32,738 bases of DNA from an uncultured Collinsella sp. (GTDB lineage: Bacteria; Actinomycetota; Coriobacteriia; Coriobacteriales; Coriobacteriaceae): assembly GCA_900554325.1 (NCBI GenBank), contig USHA01000011.1:1-32738 (forward strand). Direction: 5' to 3'. The notes under the pieces were generated by a model. The model had not been told where the DNA came from, did not search any database, and worked only from the letters and a program-made list of their open reading frames with translations. Position numbers and translations under genes: made by a program. Each line of letters begins with the position of its first letter. Position 1 is the first letter of the stretch. Positions 1-6,727 of the stretch are shown here, piece by piece.

Positions 1-33
1 GGCATGACCAGAAGGTCTATGCCTTGCCTTTTT
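1..33 (+). terminator. Possible terminator of a gene left of the window
   Basis: The first 23 bases fold as GGCAT-GACC, loop AGAA, GGTC-(T)-ATGCC, and are followed by TTGCCTTTTT. This resembles a rho-independent terminator for a rightward gene outside the window. The stem has one bulge and the T run is interrupted, so the call is tentative. Confidence 0.4.
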
Positions 34-335
34 CATGCCAACTTGTTCGCTCTGGGTGGCGCTCGCTGGCTTTGCCAAAACATCGATGGCTACGCGGTCC
101 AGGAGGCGGCGAAGTGTTTGGTGTCTCGCTGGTCCTCGGCTTTGCCTGCGGGATCGCTCGACTACCAAACAGCCCGCCGGCACCGGGACCACTTCGTCCA
201 AAAATCACCCGTAAAGGCGCGTTAGCCTAATTAAATCTATCCCTTAAGGAATGCTGCTCGTTGGTGTTGTTTGGAGCGCGGTGGCGATGTGCTTCAAGAG
301 ACAATGGCATTACCATTTGTTTTTACAAGTAAAGA
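34..335. other. Gene-free stretch at the left edge
   Basis: No convincing gene was found here. Two forward frames stay open from the window edge to stops near 225 and 230, but neither encodes a recognisable domain, and the three strand/frame readings of about 65-73 residues are all arginine- and proline-rich low-information translations. It may be a degraded gene end or an intergenic repeat. An AT-richer part (about 225-335) leads into the hairpin at 336. Confidence 0.4.
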
Positions 336-372
336 GGCCCGTTTCCCTGGGTTGGGGAAACGGGCCCTTTTT
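336..372 (+). terminator. Strong intrinsic terminator hairpin
   Basis: A perfect 12-bp stem, GGCCCGTTTCCC (336-347) with its complement at 355-366, has a 7-base loop and a T5 run (368-372). The T run faces rightward transcription from the left edge. It also lies just past the 3' end of the leftward surface-protein gene, so it may stop both directions, although the minus-strand tail is only CTCTTTACTT. Confidence 0.75.
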
Positions 373-415
373 GTCTCTGGGCTTGTAGATTGGCGAAGGC
401 GATATGCTCTGTCGG

Positions 416-1483
416 CTATTTTGAGTTCTTGAGGCGGCGTGTGGCTGTGGCGGTTATTCCGAGGCCTGCGGCGGCGATTCCTGCGAGTGCGATTGCGCTC
501 GGCGCTGCGTCGCCCGTGTTCGCGAGCTTGCCGGCGGTCGTATCTGCTTGCTTGCCGCTGCTCAAGTTCGCCTGCTTGGTGGAGCTTGGCGGGGTATTTT
601 TGCCGGTCGCGGACGAGCCGGTGGGCTGTGTCGCCTCGGCCGGTTGCGCCGAGTTGGAGGGAGGCGTCGTCTCGGTCGGTTGCGTTATCTCGGGCGAGGT
701 GGCCTTGTCTGCCGCGGCTTTCGCCTCTTCGTATGCCTTGCAGGCGTCGTCATAGGCCGTTTGCGCTTTTTTCAAATTGTCGAGGAGCGCATCTCGCCAG
801 GCTATGAACTGGTCGGTATGGGCTTTATACTTCTCTGCAGCACGTTCACAGTCATTAACTTGTCTTTCCTGCCTTTCGAGGCGGCCCTTGACCTCGCGGA
901 GCTCCATTTCGCAAAAGTCAACTCGCGCTTTTGCCGTTACGATCTCTTGGCGCAACTGCTTTATTTGCTGTTTAACAGTTTCGACAAGCTCCTCGTCGCC
1001 GAGCGCTTCGAGTGCCTTAAGCACCTCAAGTTTCTTGTCTAATTCTGCTTGGAGCTCGCTTACCCGGTTGATGGCCCCGTCGTATTTGGCTTGGGCTGCA
1101 TCGATGTCCGCTTGCATGGTGGGAAGGAGTTCCCTCTCTTCGACGGCTTGCGCCGCCATCTTGTCGCGGAGCTCTTGAAAACGGGCAATGTCATCATTGA
1201 ATCTCGCAATTTTCTCGGGACTTGCGGCGTCTTTTGCGGCCTCGAGGTTTTTGAGCGCTTCCTGCATGGCTGCATACGCTTTTTCTTTTGCGGCGGCCGC
1301 GTCTTCTGTCTGCGGGGCGCCCGAATTGCCGTTGGCGGCGCTCGTCTGCGAAACGGCCGCACCGGTGGGGGAACTGGTTTCTGCCGCGATCGCCGTTACG
1401 GGGGCGATTCCCGCGACAAGTGCCGCGGAAAGGGCGATGCCCATAGTTGCTCGTCTTGCTCTTCTTGCGAGAATGTCGTTCAT
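416..1483 (-). CDS. Secreted coiled-coil surface protein with LANTG sorting signal
   Basis: A 355-residue protein, start ATG at 1483 with GAGGTG five bases upstream. Residues 1-34 form a signal peptide: a basic start, a hydrophobic core and an AIAA-type cleavage region. Residues about 62-260 are almost entirely charged and alanine-rich heptad-like sequence, predicted as a long alpha-helical coiled coil with cysteines at 191, 212 and 248. Residues 262-315 are a Thr/Pro/Ser-rich wall-spanning linker. The C-terminus has LANTG (320-324), a hydrophobic stretch (328-346) and a basic tail RRLKNSK, the three-part cell-wall sorting signal. LAxTG is the motif preferred by class E sortases of Actinobacteria; no sortase is in the window. 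The gene stands alone, divergent from the ABC exporter. The ligand or role (adhesin, spacer or envelope scaffold) cannot be told from sequence. Confidence 0.85.
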   Translation of the reverse strand: MNDILARRARRATMGIALSAALVAGIAPVTAIAAETSSPTGAAVSQTSAANGNSGAPQTEDAAAAKEKAYAAMQEALKNLEAAKDAASPEKIARFNDDIARFQELRDKMAAQAVEERELLPTMQADIDAAQAKYDGAINRVSELQAELDKKLEVLKALEALGDEELVETVKQQIKQLRQEIVTAKARVDFCEMELREVKGRLERQERQVNDCERAAEKYKAHTDQFIAWRDALLDNLKKAQTAYDDACKAYEEAKAAADKATSPEITQPTETTPPSNSAQPAEATQPTGSSATGKNTPPSSTKQANLSSGKQADTTAGKLANTGDAAPSAIALAGIAAAGLGITATATRRLKNSK

Positions 1484-1533
1484 CTCGGCACCTCATTTCA
1501 AGGGTCGGCGACTAACTTGGTAGCACTAATGTA

Positions 1534-1539
1534 AGTATA
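1534..1539 (-). promoter_or_regulatory. Extended -10 of the surface-protein gene
   Basis: On the minus strand TTGGTATACT reads as an extended -10 (TGn followed by TATACT, five of six consensus bases). It is about 50 bases upstream of the ATG at 1483. No good -35 is present, as is usual for TGn promoters. Confidence 0.45.
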
Positions 1540-1624
1540 CCAAGCGGTCGACCCGACACTGGCTGGGCGTGCGCGTGCCTTTCCGCTTCTTTGGAAACCG
1601 AATCCCATTAGAAATGACGAGTTG

Positions 1625-1654
1625 TTTACGCTTCTTTTGGGGTGGCGGTACTAT
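1625..1654 (+). promoter_or_regulatory. Promoter of the first ABC exporter operon
   Basis: TTTACG (1625-1630) and TACTAT (1649-1654) are spaced by 18 bases and each match four or more consensus positions. Transcription would start near 1661. That supports the downstream ATG at 1699 as the true start rather than the GTG at 1642, which lies inside the promoter. Confidence 0.4.
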
Positions 1655-1698
1655 CATGGTTCGAATTGAATGTGGATGATGATAGGGAGCGCCTATAC

Positions 1699-3555
1699 AT
1701 GATTGAGCTGCTCAGGCGTTTTGGTGGTAAGTTTCGCCGGTATATGGTGATTGGTCCTGCGTGCAAGCTGATCGAAGTGATCTTTGACCTGCTGACGCCG
1801 CTGGTGATTGCCCAGATGATCGATAGGGGTATTGGCGCGCACGATGTCAACGCTGTCGTCCACTACGGCATGCTGCTTGGCGCCATGGCCGTGATCGGCA
1901 TCTCGTTTACGCTTGTCTGCCAAAAGATGGCCGCGCTGACCTCGCAGGGCATGGGCACCGATATCCGCGGCGCGCTCTACGAGCACATCAATAAGCTGAG
2001 CTATGCCGAACTCGACCGCTTTGGCACGCCGTCGCTCATCACCCGCATCACCAACGACGTCAACCAGGTGCAGCTTGCCGTGGCGCTGGGCGTACGCATG
2101 CTCATCCGCTGGCCCTTTCTGGCGGTGGGTTCCATGGTCGCGGCCCTTGCCATCGACCTTAAGCTTGGCGTGATCTTTTTGATCTGCACGCCCGCCATCG
2201 GCCTGGTGTTTTGGTTTGTCATGGCGCGCTGCATTCCGTATTACAAGCAGCTGCAGGCAAAGCTCGACCGCATCGCGCTCATTTGCCGTGAGGGTCTTTC
2301 GGGCGCCCGCGTGGTCCGTGCGTTTGTGCGCGAAGACCACGAGCGCGAGCGCTTTGCCCAAGCCGCCGACGACCAGGCCCATACCGCCATCGCGGTGGGC
2401 AAGCTCTCGTCGATTCTCAACCCCGTCACGTTTCTTGTGATGAACCTGGGCGTGTGCGCCATCCTGTGGGTGGGCGGCATCCAGGTCAACGTGGGCGAGC
2501 TCACGCAGGGCCAGGTCATGGCCTTTGTGAACTACATGACGCAGACCCTCACCTCTATCGTCTACGTGGCCAACCTGGTCGTGGTCTTTACCAAGGCGAG
2601 CGCGAGTGCTTCGCGTATCAACGAGGTACTCAATTGTGAGCCGAGCATCACCGACGAGGGCAACCAGCCGGTCGCGCTGCCCGAGCCGAGCGAACTGGCG
2701 GGTGGCGCTGCTCCAGTCCCTGCGCTGAGCTTTGACCATGCGAGCTTTTCGTTTGGCGCGGGCGCGGCAAATGCCGTGAGCGATGTGACCCTGGAACTGC
2801 CGGTGGGCAAAACGCTCGGTATTATCGGCGGCACGGGCAGCGGCAAGTCCACGCTCGTCTCGCTTATCTCGCGCCTGTACGACGCGAGCACCGGCAGCGT
2901 GAGCGTAATGGGTGCCGACGTGCGCACCTGGCCACTCGATCAGCTGCGCCGTGTGGTTGCGACCGTCCCGCAACGCGCGTCGCTGGTGAGCGGCACCATC
3001 CGCAGCAACCTGACCTGGCGCGACGAGTCGGCAACCGATGAGGAGCTGTGGACGGCGCTCGATATGGCGCAGGCCAGCGAGTTCGTGCGTAACAAACCGC
3101 AGGGGCTCGACGCCCCGGTCGAGGCGGGCGGCAAGAACTTCAGCGGCGGTCAGCGCCAGCGCCTGACCATTGCGCGTGCCCTGGTGGGCTCGCCACAGAT
3201 CCTGATTATGGACGACTCCGCCTCGGCGCTCGATTTTAAGACCGATGCGGCGCTTCGTCACGCCATTCGCGAGCGCAGCATGCGCGGCGCTGCCGAGGGC
3301 GGTCTGCCGCTGACTACGGTCATTGTGAGCCAGCGCGTTTCGACCGTGCGCGACGCCGACATGATCTGCGTGCTCGACCACGGCTCGGTCGCGGGCCTGG
3401 GCACGCACGATGAGCTCTACGCGACCTGCCAGCTCTATCGCGAGATTTGCCAGTCGCAGCTGCGCCGCGAGGAGCTCGAGGGCCAGCAGGGGAGTGCGGC
3501 GCCCGCGTCCGCCCCGACCGCTCCCGTATCCGTCTGCGCAAAGGAGGGCTGCTAA
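1699..3555 (+). CDS. ABC exporter subunit with degenerate ATPase site (heterodimer, first half)
   Basis: A 618-residue half-transporter: an N-terminal six-helix membrane domain (about 10-310) fused to an ATPase domain (about 350-590). Start ATG 1699 has AGGGAG at 1683-1688 and gives the typical MIELLRRFGGKFRRY opening. The Walker A is GGTGSGKST (377-385) and the signature FSGGQ (481-485). The residue after the Walker B aspartate, normally the catalytic glutamate, is Asp506, and the switch histidine is replaced by Gln545 (SQR instead of AHR). These substitutions mark the non-hydrolysing site of heterodimeric exporters such as LmrCD and BmrCD. The stop is immediately followed by the ATG of the partner. 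The exported substrate (drug, peptide or lipid) is unknown. Confidence 0.92.
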   Translation: MIELLRRFGGKFRRYMVIGPACKLIEVIFDLLTPLVIAQMIDRGIGAHDVNAVVHYGMLLGAMAVIGISFTLVCQKMAALTSQGMGTDIRGALYEHINKLSYAELDRFGTPSLITRITNDVNQVQLAVALGVRMLIRWPFLAVGSMVAALAIDLKLGVIFLICTPAIGLVFWFVMARCIPYYKQLQAKLDRIALICREGLSGARVVRAFVREDHERERFAQAADDQAHTAIAVGKLSSILNPVTFLVMNLGVCAILWVGGIQVNVGELTQGQVMAFVNYMTQTLTSIVYVANLVVVFTKASASASRINEVLNCEPSITDEGNQPVALPEPSELAGGAAPVPALSFDHASFSFGAGAANAVSDVTLELPVGKTLGIIGGTGSGKSTLVSLISRLYDASTGSVSVMGADVRTWPLDQLRRVVATVPQRASLVSGTIRSNLTWRDESATDEELWTALDMAQASEFVRNKPQGLDAPVEAGGKNFSGGQRQRLTIARALVGSPQILIMDDSASALDFKTDAALRHAIRERSMRGAAEGGLPLTTVIVSQRVSTVRDADMICVLDHGSVAGLGTHDELYATCQLYREICQSQLRREELEGQQGSAAPASAPTAPVSVCAKEGC

Positions 3556-5415
3556 ATGAATCCGTACACTTCCTCCGGTTCGGTCGCCACGATGACGGCC
3601 AACGTGTCCGGCAACGATAGCCTCAACGACCTGGGCGACGGTCCGCGCCAGCCCGGCGATCCCGAGCGCTATCCCGCCGGCGCGGTGACCCGCCGCCTGC
3701 TGGGCTATGTCCGTCCGCACCGCATTTCGTTTGTAGCGTCGTTTGTGAGTGCCGCCATCTCGGTGATTCTGCAGCTTTACACGCCTATTCTCATCGGCGA
3801 GGGCATCGACCTGATCGTTGCTGCCGGGCAGGTGGATTTCGACGCGCTGCTGCCGCTTGTCACCAAGCTCGCGCTCGTCGTGGTAGGTGCTGCGGCTTTC
3901 CAGTGGCTGCAGGGCTATTGCGTCAACCGCCTGTCCTACGAGACGGTGCGCGACATGCGCGTGGAGGCGAGCGACAAGCTCAGCCGCATGCCGCTCAGCT
4001 TTATCGACAGCCATGCCCACGGCGACCTTATGAGTCGCGTGGTCAACGACGTCGACCAGGTGGGCGACGGTCTGCTGCAGGGCTTCACGCAGCTCTTCAC
4101 CGGTGTTATTACCATCGTGGGCACGCTCGCGTTTATGCTTTCCATCAACCTGACCATGACGCTCGTGGTGGTACTCGTCACGCCGCTTTCCATTTTTGCA
4201 GCCGGTGCTATCGCCAAGCTCTCCAACAAAAGCTTTACGGCACAGCAGCGTATTCAAGGGCAGCTCGGTGGCCATATCGAGGAGTATGTGGGCGAGCAAA
4301 AACTGGTGGATGCGTTTGCCTACGGCCCGAACGCCCAAGCGCGCTTCGACGCCCTCAACGCCGAGCTCTATACGGCAGGTGAACGCGCACAGTTTATGGG
4401 CTCGCTTTCCAACCCCGGTACGCGCTTTATCAACAACATCATCTATGCCGTGGTCGCCGTGATTGGCTGCGTGGGCGTGATCACGGGCGTGCCCGCTGCG
4501 CTCACGGTGGGCGGCGTGCAGATTTTCCTGTCCTATGCCAACCAGTACACCAAGCCGTTCAACGAGGTCACCAACGTCATTACGCAGATCCAGACGGCGT
4601 ATGCCTCGGCGCGCCGCATGTTTGCGCTGCTCGATGCGCGCGAGCAGGAGCCCGATGCGGCGGATGCCGTGGAACTTGCCGCCCCGCAGGGTGAGGTGAC
4701 CTTTGAGCATGTGGACTTTAGCTACGTGCCCGACCGCAAGCTGCTGCAGGATATCTGCATCGAGGCCAAGCCCGGCATGCGCTTTGCCCTCGTTGGCCCT
4801 ACGGGCTGCGGCAAGACGACGCTCATCAATTTGCTGCTGCGATTCTACGATATCGATGCCGGTCGCATCGCAGTCGATGGCCGGTCTTCGCGTGGCTACA
4901 CGCGCGCAAGCCTGCGCCGCGCCTTTGGCATGGTGCTGCAAGATACCTGGTTGTTCGAGGGCACCGTGGCCGAAAACATCGCCTACGGCTGTCCCGACGC
5001 CACGCGCGAGCAGGTTATCGAAGCTGCCAAGCACGCGCACGCGCACAAGTTTATCGTGCAGCTGCCAGGCGGCTACGATACGGTCATCGGCGAGGACGGC
5101 GGCACGTTTAGCCAGGGTCAAAAACAGCTGCTGTGCATTGCGCGCGTTATGCTCACCGATCCGGCGATTCTGCTGCTGGACGAGGCAACGTCGAGCATCG
5201 ATACGCGTACCGAGCTGCAGGTGCAGGCGGCATTCGACGAGCTCATGGCCGGTCGCACAAGCTTTGTCGTGGCGCACCGCCTGAGCACCATCCGCAACGC
5301 CGACTGCATTCTGGTGATGCGCGACGGCCAGATTATCGAGCGCGGCACGCACGACGAGCTGCTAGCGGCAGGCGGTTTCTACGCCGAACTCTACCGCAGC
5401 CAATTCGCCCAGTGA
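3556..5415 (+). CDS. ABC exporter subunit with canonical ATPase residues (heterodimer, second half)
   Basis: A 619-residue half-transporter. The ATG directly follows the TAA of the upstream subunit (TAAATG), with AAGGAGGG at 3541-3548 as ribosome binding site, so the two are co-translated. A soluble lead of about 45 residues precedes six membrane helices and a C-terminal ATPase. Walker A is GPTGCGKTT (414-422), Walker B ends in Asp542-Glu543 and the switch is His574, all canonical. The signature is FSQGQ (518-522) rather than LSGGQ. In the closed dimer this altered signature faces the degenerate Walker B of the partner, so both changes fall in the same inactive site. This is what is expected for a functional asymmetric exporter. 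Confidence 0.92.
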   Translation: MNPYTSSGSVATMTANVSGNDSLNDLGDGPRQPGDPERYPAGAVTRRLLGYVRPHRISFVASFVSAAISVILQLYTPILIGEGIDLIVAAGQVDFDALLPLVTKLALVVVGAAAFQWLQGYCVNRLSYETVRDMRVEASDKLSRMPLSFIDSHAHGDLMSRVVNDVDQVGDGLLQGFTQLFTGVITIVGTLAFMLSINLTMTLVVVLVTPLSIFAAGAIAKLSNKSFTAQQRIQGQLGGHIEEYVGEQKLVDAFAYGPNAQARFDALNAELYTAGERAQFMGSLSNPGTRFINNIIYAVVAVIGCVGVITGVPAALTVGGVQIFLSYANQYTKPFNEVTNVITQIQTAYASARRMFALLDAREQEPDAADAVELAAPQGEVTFEHVDFSYVPDRKLLQDICIEAKPGMRFALVGPTGCGKTTLINLLLRFYDIDAGRIAVDGRSSRGYTRASLRRAFGMVLQDTWLFEGTVAENIAYGCPDATREQVIEAAKHAHAHKFIVQLPGGYDTVIGEDGGTFSQGQKQLLCIARVMLTDPAILLLDEATSSIDTRTELQVQAAFDELMAGRTSFVVAHRLSTIRNADCILVMRDGQIIERGTHDELLAAGGFYAELYRSQFAQ

Positions 5416-5490
5416 GCAAGCCCGTGGGGCAAATTAATCAGGTTTGTTTGTCCCATAGAGCGATCTTGTTATATAGCGTTTTACCAGCGC
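5416..5490. other. 3' end of exporter operon, weak hairpin
   Basis: TGGGGCAAA (5425-5433) pairs with TTTGTCCCA (5447-5455) with one mismatch. There is no T run, so this is at best a weak termination or mRNA-end structure. It is the only candidate found after the exporter operon. Confidence 0.3.
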
Positions 5491-5582
5491 GTGAAACATT
5501 TTGACGATACTACGTGACACAATTTGACGGCGTTTTGTGAAACAGTTTTTCGGCCATTCGTGAAACGTTCTGCGGCGGTTTC
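5491..5582 (+). repeat. Four tandem 23-bp imperfect direct repeats
   Basis: Units begin at 5491, 5514, 5537 and 5560, exactly 23 bases apart and without spacers. Each begins GTGA-AC, and the consensus is about GTGAAACATTTTGACGGC followed by a variable 5 bases. The array lies about 70 bases upstream of the flavodoxin promoter. A regular series at about 2.2 helical turns suggests cooperative binding of a regulator on one face of the DNA; no known operator is recognised. Confidence 0.7.
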
Positions 5583-5620
5583 AATCCGAAGTACATACTG
5601 TTCGAAATCTGTCCAAAAAT

Positions 5621-5647
5621 GTCGTCTGCGTCGCCAATCGACAGACG
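5621..5647. repeat. Hairpin upstream of the flavodoxin promoter
   Basis: GTCTG-C-GTCG pairs with CGACAGAC around a short loop, and the core word TCTGCGTCG recurs as a direct copy at about 5657-5665. Both lie between the 23-bp array and the -10 of the flavodoxin gene, so they may be part of its control region. Confidence 0.35.
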
Positions 5648-5651
5648 GTGG

Positions 5652-5679
5652 TTTACATCTGCGTCGTTAGTACTAAGAT
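5652..5679 (+). promoter_or_regulatory. Candidate promoter of the flavodoxin-like gene
   Basis: TTTACA (5652-5657), a 16-base spacer and TAAGAT (5674-5679) make a reasonable sigma-70-type promoter. It would give a leader of roughly 50 bases before the ATG at 5739. Confidence 0.45.
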
Positions 5680-5738
5680 ATTCATCTAATAAACTGCATT
5701 AATGGCTCGAGTTTCGGGGGAAACGAGGCAACGTGACT

Positions 5739-6290
5739 ATGACATGCTCTTTGGTGGTTAACAGCAAGAGCGGTAATACCAGGATGGTTTCGGGCGCGAT
5801 CAAGCGCGCTCTGCAGGCTGCGGGTGTTGAGTTTGTCCATGCCGCGGCGTTGAGCGACGATGCGGATGCAGGTCAGGTTGCGCTCGAGGCACAGGGCGCC
5901 TGCGCGGCCGACACGGTGCTTGTTGGTTTTTGGTGCGACAAGGGCGCGTGCACGCCTTCGGTCGCGGCGTTGCTCTCCGCCTTGCACGGCAAGCGCGTCT
6001 TTCTGTTTGGCACCTGCGGTTTTGGCGCCAGCGAGGAGTACTTTAGGCAGATTATCGATCGCGTGAGCTCAAATCTGGCCGAGGATGCCGAGCTTGTAGG
6101 CTGGGCTATGTGCCAGGGCAAGATGGGTCCCGCTGTAAAGCAGCGCTACGAGGCGATGCTTGAGCAAGAACCCGAAAACGCGCGCTATAAGATGCTGCTC
6201 GACAACTGGGTTGCCGCGAAGGACCATCCCACCAAGGAGGACCTGGACAACATGGCCGCAGCCGCCAAGAAGGCCGTGCTGGGCGAGTAG
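5739..6290 (+). CDS. Flavodoxin-family protein
   Basis: A 183-residue cytoplasmic protein. ATG 5739 is preferred because ACGAGG sits 10 bases upstream; the GTG at 5733 would be only 4 bases away. The N-terminus VVNSKSGNTRMVSGAI matches the FMN phosphate-binding loop of flavodoxins (S/T-x-S/T-G-N-T), followed by alternating beta/alpha segments. The middle part has the 90s-type loop FGTCGFGASEEYF. The C-terminal extension (GKMGPAVKQRYEAM and a helical tail) is like the short flavodoxin_3/BilS-type group, which supplies electrons to partner reductases. It is transcribed alone behind a repeat array, so the redox partner is not adjacent. The FMN role is a family inference; the partner is unknown. 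Confidence 0.8.
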   Translation: MTCSLVVNSKSGNTRMVSGAIKRALQAAGVEFVHAAALSDDADAGQVALEAQGACAADTVLVGFWCDKGACTPSVAALLSALHGKRVFLFGTCGFGASEEYFRQIIDRVSSNLAEDAELVGWAMCQGKMGPAVKQRYEAMLEQEPENARYKMLLDNWVAAKDHPTKEDLDNMAAAAKKAVLGE

Positions 6291-6328
6291 ACCTACCGCT
6301 GTCGTGCGTGCGAAATAATATAGAAGTG

Positions 6329-6354
6329 AAAGCCTCGAAATCCTCGAGGCTTTT
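6329..6354 (+). terminator. Terminator of the flavodoxin gene
   Basis: A perfect 10-bp stem, AAAGCCTCGA (6329-6338) with its complement at 6344-6353, has a 5-base loop and ends in TTTTC. It lies 38 bases after the stop codon. Confidence 0.75.
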
Positions 6355-6389
6355 CTTGACACTCGCGGGCGCAACCGTGGCAAGCATTT

Positions 6390-6470
6390 GGGGTGACATT
6401 TTCCATCACCCCGATGACGAGACCGTCCTGGACGACACGCTCAATGCGTCCGCTGGATGTATTGAGCGTG
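6390..6470. repeat. Two further hairpins in the flavodoxin/LTA-synthase gap
   Basis: GGGGTGA (6390-6396) pairs with TCACCCC (6406-6412). CACGCTCAAT (6436-6445) pairs perfectly with ATTGAGCGTG (6461-6470) and holds a smaller TCC/GGA stem inside. Neither is followed by a T run. A 91-codon leftward reading frame crosses this region but it also runs through the terminator at 6329, so it is not called as a gene. Confidence 0.5.
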
Positions 6471-6489
6471 GGTCGGGCTTTCCGGATAC

Positions 6490-6514
6490 AAAAAAGGCCA
6501 CATGACGTGGCCTT
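6490..6514 (-). terminator. Leftward terminator downstream of the LTA-synthase-like gene
   Basis: AAGGCCAC (6494-6501) and GTGGCCTT (6507-6514) form an 8-bp stem with loop ATGAC. On the minus strand the stem runs into TTTTTTG, a proper intrinsic terminator for leftward transcripts. The core AGGCCAC/GTGGCCT is shared with the hairpin at 6622-6644. Confidence 0.7.
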
Positions 6515-6570
6515 CGACTTATATATGTTCAGCGGATACCCCCATGACAAGCCGCGCTTCAACAACAAGG

Positions 6571-6700
6571 CGTCTGTCCAGGCGGAGGCATATAAGGTTC
6601 ATCGCGAGTTCCGCACGCAAAGGAGGCCACTTAATGTGGCCTCCGTCTTGCGCAGGACTGTCCGAGCAGGGAACCTTATATGCCTCCGCCCGGACAGACG
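6571..6700. repeat. 130-bp nested inverted repeat
   Basis: The outer arms 6571-6600 and 6671-6700 are complementary at 29 of 30 positions (mismatch 6580/6691). Centred between them is a second perfect hairpin, GGAGGCCAC (6622-6630) and GTGGCCTCC (6636-6644). The structure begins 28 bases past the stop of the leftward LTA-synthase-like gene and would form a very stable 3' RNA structure or DNA cruciform. Confidence 0.8.
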
Positions 6701-6727
6701 TTTCAGTTATGAACTCGCAGCTAGTTG